Assembly (NCBI GenBank): GCA_016783505.1
Contig: JADHWK010000001.1
Coordinates: 124,001-188,000 of the forward strand
Length of the DNA: 64,000 nt
Direction: 5' to 3'
DNA from: Candidatus Zhuqueibacterota bacterium
GTDB lineage: Bacteria; BS750m-G25
The notes beneath the pieces are model-generated. The model saw only the letters and a list, made by a program, of their open reading frames with translations, did not search any database and was not told the origin of the DNA. The position numbers were made by a program, and so were the translations under genes. Below, piece after piece: positions 26,001 to 35,800 of this stretch (within the stretch, counting starts at the first letter, position 1; every line of letters starts with the position of its first letter).

Positions 26001-26367
26001 TCCCCCAATCCACGTCTAACCCGAACATTAAACTATCGAAATATGAGGGCTCTACCACCGCCGGTTGATCTGAAAAATCCACCAGAAGGAAAATGGCATT
26101 GAATTCTTCCAATTGCAGAACCGACCGCCCCTCCCTTTCGAATACCATCTTACCCTCGGCGTTTCGAACAAAACGACCAAGGAGCGGCTCAAGCCGGGGC
26201 ATGTTGGCCGGGAGCCCAATGCCCCGCTCAAGCAGCCGGGGATGGAGGGGCATACCACTGTGAGTGGAACCAGGGTTAAAAAGAACCCCGTGCTTTTGTA
26301 AAGCAGCGGCAGATGATAGAAACACCCCCAAAAGAATGACGGCCAAAACAAATACAGACTTTCTCAT
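23056..26367 (-). CDS. M6-family metalloprotease with C-terminal sorting domain
   Basis: This is a 1103-residue exported protein starting at the ATG at 26365-26367, preceded by GGAAGGG; the longer frame to 26514 lacks a signal peptide. A signal peptide (1-23) leads into an M6 (immune-inhibitor-A-like) catalytic domain with the zinc motif HEMGH (266-270), followed by SVGRLPDLYD. The usual spacing is HExxHxxGLPDLYD, so this protein has one extra residue (Arg274) before the metal-binding aspartate. After it come an acidic GDGDGVPDPGE linker with a CARDB-like repeat, the nidogen-like trunk domain shared with the C25 proteins (CGNGWVAMG, MAPFWEDL), a carboxypeptidase-regulatory-like fold, an FN3-like segment and a sorting domain (NYPNPFNP). 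It lies 53 bp past the stop of C25 protein 2. Confidence 0.87.
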   Translation of the reverse strand: MRKSVFVLAVILLGVFLSSAAALQKHGVLFNPGSTHSGMPLHPRLLERGIGLPANMPRLEPLLGRFVRNAEGKMVFEREGRSVLQLEEFNAIFLLVDFSDQPAVVEPSYFDSLMFGLDVDWGTLNPYNTGSLREFYRAASFDSMELVGLISGWYRAPQTYSYYVAGQNGFGSYPYNAQRLVEDVVALADSAVDFSIFDNDGDGWVEGLFVIHSGPGAEFTGSANDIWSHAWVTGPIQVDGVWVYRYSMEPEYWQSPGDMTVGVYAHEMGHSVGRLPDLYDRDGSSAGLGRWSLMAGGSWSGPSGMGGSPAMLDAWCRLQLGWAQESVIAFDTSNYVFDQVYDSGAVVVLWTNGNPGNEYFLAENRQQVGFDSFLPGAGLMIYHVDESITTQNDNEWYPGLNPAQHYLVALEQADGLWNLEHDHNRGDGGDPYPGSALNREINFRSVPDSRNYWGELTFVAVEDISDPAAVMTADLRVNASLGPLLIYESHTVDDDSSGTSRGDGDGVPDPGESIEMPVTLTNIGLGSAIGVYAVLRCDDPYITITDSVEFFGDFPPQDSVTSGDDFDFIIDRSSPLGYEVNFTLAIRDTESTEWMDDFNLIIGDIRNLPIGPDGYGYYAYDSQDGPLGHNFEWIEIDPQEGGAGTVLGFTADDQTFQVDLPFTFIYYGNLYDQISICGNGWVAMGTTSSTDYSNSAIPNPDGPPAMMAPFWEDLSPQEVGTVCTYYDGVRHRFIIEYNGVYQWTPNVPETFEIVLYDPEYWVTQTGDGEIVFQYNGVSDPTECTVGIESPDQTVGIEVLFDDVYDPHAFPLDPGIAITFTTGLVPAYGSISGLIILRGGDGEVTQTVVLAGGISTSPDSSGFYRLDSVRVGFQDVGAELAGYEIGFAGRVEVIEGQTTENIDFELYALLTPTNLMATLGGSAVTLNWESPFSGSLRKGGRLKPHDLLSLEGFDVYRNGVKIDSLIPDTTYQDTLEETDTYEYWVTAVYTGGVSDTSNHAVVDYVVGVSPDKKGAIPTSYQLCQNYPNPFNPVTTIVYGLPQYGHVTLKVYNILGQGVATLVDDYREAGYHQVGWESGGMASGIYFYRLEVKGFSGTKKMLLLR

Positions 26368-26420
26368 CTTTCCCTTCCTTAATTTTTTCTTCACGATAAA
26401 AGCCTTTAAAGTGTGGCATC

Positions 26421-29400
26421 TCACCGGACAAAGACCATCTTTTTGGTCTGAGAAAACCCATCTGCCTTCAGGTGATAGAAATATATCCCGGAAGATAACC
26501 CGGCAGCATCCCACCTCACCCGATGAACCCCAGCTCCTAAACTACAATCAATTAAGGAGGCTACCTCCTGACCGAGGATATTGTAGACCCTCAGTGTTAC
26601 ATGTCCAGATTTGGGTAAGCCATAGGTTATCGTCGTCACCGGGTTGAAGGGGTTGGGGTAGTTTTGCGCCAGGAAATACTCCTCAGGAACGTCCATTTTT
26701 CGAAGGACAGCGATCTCGGTTAAACCTGAAGTGGCCGGGATAAACTTGATCGCTCTACCATCGGCCAGTGGTGCTGCGGCCGGGGGATAAAGGTTGGCGT
26801 AAGAATACTGAAGACCGTCGTCGTGGGATTCATTCTCAATACCCACGGTGGCGTAATTATCATAGGAATCAACGTTATGCACAGTATTATATTGAACCAG
26901 GATCACCCCATCCCCAGTGGGGGTGGGATGGTAGACAGGGTCTAAGAGTAGGACTTCAAAGGTCTCCATCTGGTTCCCGTAGGCATTCCGGACCCGGCTC
27001 CATTCAATGATGAAGCGGTGGTTTTCCCCGTCGAAGAAAACAAGCACCCGTCCCCCACCGCCTAAGTGCAGGTCGTCCCAGAAGGGGGCGATCAGGGCTG
27101 GCGGACCCATAGCCGCCGGGATGGCCCAGTTGCGGAAATTGTTCATCCAGGTACGGCCCATGGAAAGCCAGCCGTTGGAGCACACGGTAATGGTATCGTA
27201 GTCGAGACCGTAAAAGCGAAAGGTAAACGGCAGCGGTAGCACCTGGGAGTCCCCCTGGGGGTATGGTTCCCAGCTCCAGGGGTCGGGATCGGCTATATCC
27301 ACCAAACTTAAGACCGTCCCTGATCCCCCCAGATAGGGGTCAATCTCGACCCAGTCATAGACCGGAGCCTCGGCATAACCCAAATCGGTGTCGTCATAGG
27401 CATAATAACCGTAGTCGTCAGGGCCCAGGGGATCAGCGCTGGTGACCGTGCCTAAGGTTACGGTAAAAAATACAGTTTTCAGAAAAACCCCATCGCTCAG
27501 AAGTTCCAGGGACAAGGAAACCCGATGGCCGACCATGGCGGCCGGGGAAGCCCAAACCCCGAAAGGTTCGGTTTCGTTTCCCCGGACCGAATCGGCCTCC
27601 ACATCCCCAAACGAAGCGGTGGAGTCCATCAGGGTGATCAATGAGTCGCTTGACCGTAACCGACCGGTGATGTTATAGGCGGGGCATGCCCCATTGTTGA
27701 GAAGCCTGACCACCAGATTTCCCGTCTCGCCCGGGTCTAAGACCCCGTCAACCCAATGATCGAGGTAAATTAATTCGAAAGCCACTACCGGCATTTCCAT
27801 CAGCCCCTCCCACCCCCAGTTGAGGGCGTAAATATGGCATCCCAGCCTGAGCGTATAACCGTCGGGGAGGATTTGGTCAATTAGTATTAAGAACGCCCCG
27901 GTATCCACCACCGCCGAATCGGGGGGAAGGTCCCCTATAAAGGCCACCGAATCCAGTAGGGTCACCCCCCCGCTCAGGGACCTCAGAACGACGATCACCG
28001 TCTGAGCGGTATCGCTGGTACCAAAATTCTTCAGGCGTAGCCCCAGGCTGACGGTTTCCCCCGGATTGATGAGGCCGTCCCCATTTCCCCAACTTTCACC
28101 CAGGCTGTCATCATCAACGAAGAAGCTGTCTACCCCCACAAAAACGGAATCTTGAAAAATCCAGACGGTGTCCTGATAGGGAACATAGTCGGATTTAGTG
28201 ACGGTAACCAAAAGGGGACCCCCCGAATCCGGCCGGGCGGCAAGGGTCAAAAATCCGTCTGGGTCGGTCGTCCCCCGGGAAAATACCTCTCCTTCTTTCA
28301 ACAGACAGACCAGCGCCCCCCCCACCGGCTGGGACCCATCATCACTGACGAAAAGATCGAAATAATTTGTTCCCAGGGAAACCTGAGCAGGATGATCAGC
28401 CTGCAGGATGGTGGGTATCTTAGTCCGCAGCCCAAGCCCCGGGTCGCCCAGAATAACGTAGGTGTAGAAATAGAATTTCACCGAATTGGGACTGATATCT
28501 TGGGCCGCATACAGGGGGAAATTCCGGTATAGCTCCATCTTCCCCCTCAGAACGGCGGGCCCGAAATGGGTTACCCCCTCGTTTAAGATCCCCTGATAGA
28601 TGCCGGCATCTAAGCAGTTATTCCAGCGGGTCTGTGTGAAAAGGTCGGTGGGGCCCACGAAGCTGACCCCTCCCCTAAGCGCCCATACCGACCCTGCCCG
28701 GATCCAGGCCTCGCCAAAGCAGGGCTCATAATACCCGAAGTTGCCACCCCCGCAGACGATGGAGGTCACCACCGGCAGCATAGGACCGTTGTTTAAGGAC
28801 GATATGTGTTCCGTTCGAAAGACAGTCCACCCCCCTTCCCATCCCGCCCCCCGATAATTTACAAACCCCACCCCCGAATTGATAGAATTGATAATCGGAT
28901 CAGGGGTATAGCTCGAATAGTCGGAGTAGAACGCCGTATCCACCCGGGTGTAGCCATAATCCAGGAGTTGATCCCTCACCCAAAGCTTGGTATCCCGGGC
29001 GGAAACCACCCCCCAGGAACCCATCGAATAATCCACCACCAAAAGGGCACTCTGAAGCCACTGTGGGTCTTCCAAGTAGGGATCCCGTTCATAAGAAAGT
29101 ATTTTGGCCACCACCGTATTCAGTTCACTAATGCTGGAGACCGACAACCGGCCCACGAAGACCTCCGGGAAATAATCGTCCCCTTCCAAAAGACCATAGG
29201 GATGGTCGGTAACATCCCAGGCCTCCCACCAAGGGTTGTTATTAAAAAAATAGAAAGTGGGAATCTGAATGTTCCCGTCCACATCCCCCACCAGCACTAC
29301 ATAGGTGGGGGGTTCCTCCTGGTTGAAATAGGCATTTGATATGAATGCTTTGATAGCGTTAGCAGTGGATCCCTGGGGGGGAGGGGTCACTACCATAGTT

Positions 29401-30200
29401 GAATACCCCATCTGCCGCTTCCATTCCGCCAGGGGAAGGATGGCCTCATATCCCGAGGCCGGGACGATAAACAGATAACCCCCCTCCACACCAGAGCTGG
29501 GGTCATCCGGGGTCTCGTAATTAATAACCAGATCCTGGTAAAGGGTTTCAAAGGCCGTTGAGGGCTTCGGCCGGGTATCCAGCTTGGGATTGGTGGGATT
29601 GGCCCCCGAATAGGTCAGGGTGATCCCCAGTTGATGGAAGAACTTGGCCTCCCTTCGCACCGGGTTGTATTGAACGGGACAGATGATCACCGGGACGAAC
29701 CGCATCTCCCTCAAGATGACCGGCTTTCCCACCCTGACCAAGGTGTCCGGATAGAAGGTATCCTGCTGGTAGAAAGCCCCATCCTGGGTATAAGGCCGCA
29801 TCTCCTGGCCGTCCGGCCCGAAGAGTTGAACGGCGGCTACATCTAAATCGGGAAGTGTAACATACTGGGTTTCCGTAAGGGTCAGTTCGACATTCTTATC
29901 CGGGGGTAGGGCCACAAAACAGGTAATCAGGGGTAAGTCGGGTTTGCCCACCTCTTCGATGGTCCCCTCCCCGGGGATTTTCAGAATCTGCCTGGTCTGC
30001 CCGCCAGTGTTAACCCTTTCCAGCTCCAAACCCGGAATGACCACCGAGAGCCGAATTTTTTGCCCATTGGATTCCAAAATACGAATTTCCGGTTTCCGAT
30101 TGGCTTGAGACCCATCAGCCGGGATCCATTCCCCCCAGGCGTTTGAAAATATGAGCAGAACCCCTACCACCTTTCCAAACCTAATCAGTGACCTAACCAT
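26421..30200 (-). CDS. C25 (gingipain-like) protein 2 with C-terminal sorting domain
   Basis: This protein has about 1259 residues from the ATG at 30198-30200 (MVRSLIRFG), chosen because GGAG lies 9 nt upstream and a signal peptide follows at once. A propeptide-like region (about 60-230) is followed by the C25 fold (YVVLVGDVDG, DDYFPEVFVGRLS, GFVNYRGAGWEGG, VTSIVCGGGNF). The cysteine is present (Cys483), but the GHG histidine position is Ala452 (codon 28845-28847). Then come a GNGDGLINPGE linker, two CARDB-like repeats, the nidogen-like trunk (CSNGWLSMG, IAPFWDDL) and a NYPNPFNP sorting domain. The architecture is nearly the same as protein 1. It is probably an exported surface protein whose proteolytic activity is doubtful. 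Confidence 0.85.
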   Translation of the reverse strand: MVRSLIRFGKVVGVLLIFSNAWGEWIPADGSQANRKPEIRILESNGQKIRLSVVIPGLELERVNTGGQTRQILKIPGEGTIEEVGKPDLPLITCFVALPPDKNVELTLTETQYVTLPDLDVAAVQLFGPDGQEMRPYTQDGAFYQQDTFYPDTLVRVGKPVILREMRFVPVIICPVQYNPVRREAKFFHQLGITLTYSGANPTNPKLDTRPKPSTAFETLYQDLVINYETPDDPSSGVEGGYLFIVPASGYEAILPLAEWKRQMGYSTMVVTPPPQGSTANAIKAFISNAYFNQEEPPTYVVLVGDVDGNIQIPTFYFFNNNPWWEAWDVTDHPYGLLEGDDYFPEVFVGRLSVSSISELNTVVAKILSYERDPYLEDPQWLQSALLVVDYSMGSWGVVSARDTKLWVRDQLLDYGYTRVDTAFYSDYSSYTPDPIINSINSGVGFVNYRGAGWEGGWTVFRTEHISSLNNGPMLPVVTSIVCGGGNFGYYEPCFGEAWIRAGSVWALRGGVSFVGPTDLFTQTRWNNCLDAGIYQGILNEGVTHFGPAVLRGKMELYRNFPLYAAQDISPNSVKFYFYTYVILGDPGLGLRTKIPTILQADHPAQVSLGTNYFDLFVSDDGSQPVGGALVCLLKEGEVFSRGTTDPDGFLTLAARPDSGGPLLVTVTKSDYVPYQDTVWIFQDSVFVGVDSFFVDDDSLGESWGNGDGLINPGETVSLGLRLKNFGTSDTAQTVIVVLRSLSGGVTLLDSVAFIGDLPPDSAVVDTGAFLILIDQILPDGYTLRLGCHIYALNWGWEGLMEMPVVAFELIYLDHWVDGVLDPGETGNLVVRLLNNGACPAYNITGRLRSSDSLITLMDSTASFGDVEADSVRGNETEPFGVWASPAAMVGHRVSLSLELLSDGVFLKTVFFTVTLGTVTSADPLGPDDYGYYAYDDTDLGYAEAPVYDWVEIDPYLGGSGTVLSLVDIADPDPWSWEPYPQGDSQVLPLPFTFRFYGLDYDTITVCSNGWLSMGRTWMNNFRNWAIPAAMGPPALIAPFWDDLHLGGGGRVLVFFDGENHRFIIEWSRVRNAYGNQMETFEVLLLDPVYHPTPTGDGVILVQYNTVHNVDSYDNYATVGIENESHDDGLQYSYANLYPPAAAPLADGRAIKFIPATSGLTEIAVLRKMDVPEEYFLAQNYPNPFNPVTTITYGLPKSGHVTLRVYNILGQEVASLIDCSLGAGVHRVRWDAAGLSSGIYFYHLKADGFSQTKKMVFVR

Positions 30201-30514
30201 TACTTCATTCTCCATATTAGTACAGTTCCAACTCATTATCCCTTCACCACTTCAGCGTATCTGCACCTTTTTAATTTGTTTAACCACAGATTACACAGAT
30301 TATTAATAGATTCGTAATAGTTCAGCCCCGTCATTATGAATGAAGCGAAGCGGAATGAAGAATCTTTATTTCCAAAAGACTTGAAGATTCTTCACTACGT
30401 TCAGAATGACGGGGGGGTGAACTTTTACATAGATTCAAAGTATAATTCTTTTGATTTTTTCTGCGGTATCAGTGAAATTTATGGTATTAATCCTAAATCA
30501 ATTTGAAATCCCGG
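30201..30514. other. Intergenic stretch with an inverted repeat
   Basis: This is 314 bp between the M14 and C25 genes. Apart from the inverted repeat at 30329-30412, nothing recognisable was seen. Confidence 0.5.
30329..30412. repeat. GAATCTT/AGAATGAC inverted repeat, copy 1
   Basis: The left arm (30329-30366, with TGAAGAATCTT) and right arm (30383-30411, AAGATTCTTCA then CAGAATGACG) are imperfectly complementary around a roughly 16-nt loop. A shorter relative lies at 53234-53264. Confidence 0.6.
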
Positions 30515-32812
30515 CTATTTTAACAGCACGGATTTCTTGGTTTGAACAAAATCCCCAGCTTCCAATCTAAAGAAATAAATCCCAGAAGCTAAATCAATCC
30601 CATCCCAGTTAATTTGATGACGACCAGTGTTTTGATGTTTAGCCAGCAACGTAGCCACCTCTTGGCCTTTAATGTTGTAGACCTTCAGACTCACCCAACT
30701 ATGGCTTGGTATCTGGTATCTGATGACGGTTGTGGAGTTGAAAGGATTGGGAAAGTTCTGCTCCAATCGAAAACTGAGCGGGGTAGGATCACCCCGATCC
30801 GGAATCAACGACCCCCCTGTTCCCCCCACGATAAGCACGTCATCAATGGCCCAGCCGTCCTCGGTCAGGGTGGAATCGGTGACCAGCCGGAATCGGATCT
30901 TAATCGCCATGGAATCCCCACAATAGCCGTCCAGGGGAATGATCATCTGGGTCCAGTTCAATTGTATTCCCCCCACCGGCCCCGCCAGTTCCGCCCAGTT
31001 ATGGCCGTTATCGGTGGAGATCTCGACATAACCGAAGTCATAATCGTATTCTAAATAGTAGCGATGCCAGAAGGATAGGGCGGCGGTGGTATAGGGGGAA
31101 AGATCTATCCCCTGGGTCAGGGCCACCCAGGCATCGGTCAGGTTTTCATATTCCCCCCGGGGGCTATCGGTTAATAAAGTCATTGGGGAATGGGGGTCGC
31201 TCTGAGCCAGACCCCAGCTTCCCGTACCCCCCGTGGTCCAGCGGCTCAATCCATCTTCAAAATCATCCCAAAAAAGGGCATCAGCCCGGGACAGGGTGAA
31301 AGCGATGACCGTATCCTGACCCAGGACCATCGAGTCTGCGAAGGGAACACACCCGTCAGCGGTGACCAGAACGGAATAGGGGCTTTGGGGAAGGGAGATG
31401 GAATAGGCCCCCGTGACCGGGTTAGAAAAGACGGTATCGGCTTTATTGCCCCGGAATACCAGCCTCGCCCCCAGGGGATTGCCAGAAGCGGCATCCTGAA
31501 CCGTCCCGGCAAGGTCCCACCAGGGCAGGGGTTCCAGGGTTACGTTACGAACCGTAGGGTCGGTCTCATTGACAACAATCCCGGGGATTATCGCTTCCTG
31601 GTACCCTTCCCTGAAGACCCTTAAGGTATAGCTGCCGGGAAGCAGAAGCCTCCGGTAGCGACCCCAACGGGGATCGCTGTACCTGGGTTTTAGGACATCG
31701 CCGGTCGCCCCGAGGATCTGAACTTCAGCCTTAAGGGGCTGCCCGGTCTGGGCATCGGAGATTATCCCCGTGAGCTGGGCCCCACTGGTCTCACCATAAC
31801 CCAGAATGCGTCTCATCAGATATTCAGCCCCGGGGATGTTCCTCTCAATGGTATCCTCAATGAGGGCGCTGTCCGGCTGCAGGTTGTTGGTGCCGCATTC
31901 GATCAGAAACTGAATGGCGCCGGTGGCAGTATAGAACCAATCATGGGCGTGGCCCCGCCGGGACTCACTATTTGAGGGCTGGTAATGACCAGTCCCGGAC
32001 TCATTAACGATAAGCCCAGCCACATCGTAGGCGATGTCCTGAATGACCCCATAATCGGGGGGATGTTTCCCCTCCCAGTTCCAGGAATAGAAAACCTTCT
32101 CAAAATTATCGGAACTACGGGCGCTGTGGTAGGCGATGGACAGCACGAAATTCTGCTGGACCGCCAGGTCCCTAATAGCCTGGTTTTCCAGTTCCGAAAA
32201 AGGATAGGGCCCCCGGTAATAATCGTAATCCCCCTGGTATAAGGTGTCCCCGTGAATCCAGTTGAAATCATAATTTCTGTTCGGGTCTACCCCATCTATA
32301 TCCCATCCTATTCCCACTCTATAGTCAAATATCCCATTTTCATTATTGTCCCGCTTGTTCTTGCGATAGGTCAGGTCGAGCGTATCGGTGACCACCAGAT
32401 GGCCCTCCGGGTTCATGGTAGGGACGAACCAGATCTCCAGTTCATTGACACATCTGGTCAGGAAAGTAGGGGAGCCGTACCAGGTAACCAGATCCCCGAT
32501 CATCTTCATGCAGATCTCCACCCCCAGCACCTCTTCAGCATGGTGCTGGCCAATATTTAGCACCGCTGGCTCATCCTCTTCAACTTCCACCGAGTCTGAA
32601 ATCTTTACCGCCCAGATGGGCAGGGAGTCCTGGGTGGAAATCCCGATGGTATCCCACTTCATAATGCCCGGGTAAAGGGTGGACAATGAATCTAACTCGG
32701 AGTATATCTCCTCTAGGGTATGAAATCGGGGGTCAAGCTGGGAGAAGGTCTTTCCCCAAGGGATGACGCTGAGGACTATAAACAAAAAAGTTTTGAGTCG
32801 GTCGAAATTCAT
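30515..32812 (-). CDS. M14-family zinc carboxypeptidase with C-terminal sorting domain
   Basis: This is a 765-residue exported protein. A signal peptide (1-24) is followed by an M14 catalytic domain (about 30-345). The HxxE zinc pair is His91/Glu94 in GQHHAEEVLGVE. GVDPNRNYDFNW supplies the substrate-binding Asn-Arg, an IAYHS segment the third zinc histidine and LIECG the catalytic glutamate. It should trim C-terminal residues from peptides. Two carboxypeptidase-regulatory-like folds follow, then a jelly-roll (MAM-like) domain with FWHRYYLEYDYDFGYVEIS, and a sorting domain (NFPNPFNS variant). It starts 8 bp beyond the stop of the propeller gene and is likely co-transcribed with it. Confidence 0.88.
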   Translation of the reverse strand: MNFDRLKTFLFIVLSVIPWGKTFSQLDPRFHTLEEIYSELDSLSTLYPGIMKWDTIGISTQDSLPIWAVKISDSVEVEEDEPAVLNIGQHHAEEVLGVEICMKMIGDLVTWYGSPTFLTRCVNELEIWFVPTMNPEGHLVVTDTLDLTYRKNKRDNNENGIFDYRVGIGWDIDGVDPNRNYDFNWIHGDTLYQGDYDYYRGPYPFSELENQAIRDLAVQQNFVLSIAYHSARSSDNFEKVFYSWNWEGKHPPDYGVIQDIAYDVAGLIVNESGTGHYQPSNSESRRGHAHDWFYTATGAIQFLIECGTNNLQPDSALIEDTIERNIPGAEYLMRRILGYGETSGAQLTGIISDAQTGQPLKAEVQILGATGDVLKPRYSDPRWGRYRRLLLPGSYTLRVFREGYQEAIIPGIVVNETDPTVRNVTLEPLPWWDLAGTVQDAASGNPLGARLVFRGNKADTVFSNPVTGAYSISLPQSPYSVLVTADGCVPFADSMVLGQDTVIAFTLSRADALFWDDFEDGLSRWTTGGTGSWGLAQSDPHSPMTLLTDSPRGEYENLTDAWVALTQGIDLSPYTTAALSFWHRYYLEYDYDFGYVEISTDNGHNWAELAGPVGGIQLNWTQMIIPLDGYCGDSMAIKIRFRLVTDSTLTEDGWAIDDVLIVGGTGGSLIPDRGDPTPLSFRLEQNFPNPFNSTTVIRYQIPSHSWVSLKVYNIKGQEVATLLAKHQNTGRHQINWDGIDLASGIYFFRLEAGDFVQTKKSVLLK

Positions 32813-32820
32813 ATTAAGTC

Positions 32821-35800
32821 TTACCTTAAAAGAATCATCTTTCTGATCCGGCCTGATCCAACGGTTTTCAGGTGGCCAAAATAAATTCCGCTGGCCACCT
32901 TCCGCCCCAACTCATCGTTTCCATCCCAGCCTACCCTGTATTCCCCGGGGAACAGCGGTCCCGTGTAGAGGGTGCAAACCAGCCGGCCCCGGATATTATA
33001 AACAACCAGGTCCACCCAATCCTGCTGGGCCAGACGAAAGTGAAGGGTGGTAGAAGCGTTGAAGGGGTTGGGATAGTTGGGGAAGAGCTCAAAAGAAGTA
33101 ATCCCACCATGCAAGCCATTCCCTTCTATCCCTACCCACAGGTCGTTTACCCTTTGGGCGTAGATATTGCGGAGGAGGGCCTTCCCCGAACTCCGCAGGT
33201 CTTCCCAAAGGACAATGGCTCCCCCGGCGTAATCGGTCACCAAGATGGGATCAACCTGATGGTTGTGATAGTCGCACACAACCGCTCCATTCTCCCCCCA
33301 TAGGCCCATCCCATTTTCATTAAGCTCCTGGGCATAGATGTCAGCTGCACCCGAGCGATAGTCCTCCCAGGCGATGATAATCCGGTCCGGGGCCGCTCGC
33401 AGGATAGCCGGCTGGCTCTGATTTCCGAAAGCAGAACAAATGGGAACCCCATTCTCCTCCCATAGGCATTCCCCTACCCCGCTGATCCATTGGGCATAGA
33501 TATTGTTATCTATCCCGTTGCGAAAGTCCTTCCACCCAATAAAGACCCCCTCCTGGCCATCGGCGGCCAGGACCGGACCTTTTTGGTCATTGGGCATCAT
33601 CACCACGGGAAGCCCGCTTAAGGAATCGGGTCCCTCTACCTTCCACAGGATGGTGCCATCCCCGGCCACGCGCTGGGCGTAGATGTCGGTTGTCAGTTCA
33701 GTGGAGGCGTCCCGACCGTCCTCCCAGACCACGATTACCCCCCCGAACCCGTCGGGGACGGCCCGGGGGTAGACCTGGTTTCCCACCGCCCCGGATACGA
33801 CCAGCCCCCCGGGGGGCCAACCGGAAACCACCCCACCATCCCCATCCAGATGTTGGACGAAAATATTATAATCCTGAAATCCTCCCCGCCAGACGATAAA
33901 GCTCCCCCCCTGGCCATCGTATATGGAACCGTAAGGAAAATCTTCCCCAAAACCTAAGGAAATTTGCTCGCCGGCTGAACCCCATAAGATGCCTCCTGAG
34001 GAATCCACCCGCTGGAGGTAAACGTTGGGATCGCTGAAGTAGGGGAAATCGGTCCATCCGACGAAAGCCCCGCCTTCTCCGTTACCCACAATGGTGGGTT
34101 TTATCTGATCATGTCCGGTGGGAAATAGGTGGATGCCATTTCTTCCCCACAGGGTATCCCCATGGCTGTCAATCCGCTGGAGGAAAATCTGGAGCGAATC
34201 GTCAACCCGGGCTTCAGAGGCTATGATCCCCCCCCCGGTCCCATCGGGGGTGATCACCGGATAATAGTCGCCGATGTATGAGTTCACATCCGCCCACAGC
34301 CCGGCGTCATTCCCATTTACCCACCATTGGACGAGCCCGGTGGTATCCAGAGTCTGGGCGAAGACCCGGGTTCCCATCCGCCCCAGTCGCTGGTCCTCCC
34401 AGATGGCCAGCACTTGAGCCGACCCCTTGGGGATGACCCGGGGGTGTTTCGCGTCCCCGTCTATGCCCCACTCCAGTTGAAACCCATCTTCCCCCGGCCA
34501 GAGGGGTGTTCCGAGGGCACCGATATGTTGGACGTAGATACCTGGGCTCCCTTTCCGGGTATCCCCCCAAGCCAGAATTGCCCCCCCGGACCCATCCTCC
34601 CTCACCAGCGGGGAAAACTGATGATAGTTGGCCCCTGAGACCAAGATCCCGTCCGCCGCCCATAATGTATCCCCGTCGGTATTCAACCGCTGGGCGTAGA
34701 TGTCGTTGTAGGGAATGCCCCCATTCCGCTCATCCTCCCAGGCCACCACGACTCCCCCAAAACCATCCCCCCGCAGCCGGGCCTCGATCTGGTCACCATC
34801 CGCGGTACAGACTGGCGCCCCGTCTGTATCCCATAACAAAGTCCCATCGGGAGAAATCCGTTGGGCGTAGATGTCGGCGAGGGTATTGGTGGGGTCATTC
34901 CGGTTATCATGCCAGATGACGATGGCCCCGCCGGCCCCATCGGGGACCAGCCTGGGATTCTGCTGCTTTTTGGGAAGGGTGCACAACCCAATCCCACCAT
35001 CTGGCCATTGGGGGAAACCGGAACCGTCCATCCGTTGGATGTAGAGGTCGCCGTCATCCTCTCTTTGATCGTGCCACACGATGTAGACCCCACCCGACCC
35101 GTCGGGGATCAGCTTGGGATGGTCCTGGTTGCCGATAAAGTCGCAGACCGGGGTGCCCCCTTCCTCCCACAACAATTGCCCGTTGGCACCCACCCACTGG
35201 GCGTATATCTGGTGATCGTTAGCCTGTCTCCGATCCCACCAAGCGATGATAGCCCCCCCAGCTCCATCGTCCTCAATGGTAAGACCCGACTGTCCCCCGG
35301 GCTGGGCACAGACCGCCACCCCATTGAGAGGCCATCCAGGTGGAACCTGACCGCTACCATCCACCCGCTGGGCGTAGATGTCCCCATCGGCACCGGAGCG
35401 GGAATCCACCCAAGCAACGATGATCCCGCCCGCCCCGTCCCCGGTTATCCCGATGGCTATCTGGATGTCAAAGGCGGTACACAGCGGCACCCCGGCCGGG
35501 TCCCACAAAAGCTCCCCGGCTCCGGAGATCCGCTGGGCGTAGATGTCCCCGGCGGTATCGGCCCGGAAGTCCACCCAGGCCACCACGACTCCACCGGCCC
35601 CATCTACCACCACCACCGGGTCCTCCTGCCTGTCGAGCTCAGCACAGACAACAGTCCCCCCTTCCCCCCAGAGCAGGTTGCCATCCCCAGCCACCCGCTG
35701 GGCAAACAGGTCCCGCTGTCCGTTCCTGCAATCGGACCAGAGATAGATGGCCCCGCCGGCCCCATCGGAAGCCCCGGCCCGGTTCCATTCGATATGGTGA

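Noticed and set aside
26368-26514. Longer N-terminus for the M6 protease
   Set aside because: The 49 added residues run into the 3' end of the neighbouring C25 gene and lack a signal peptide; the ATG at 26367 has both.
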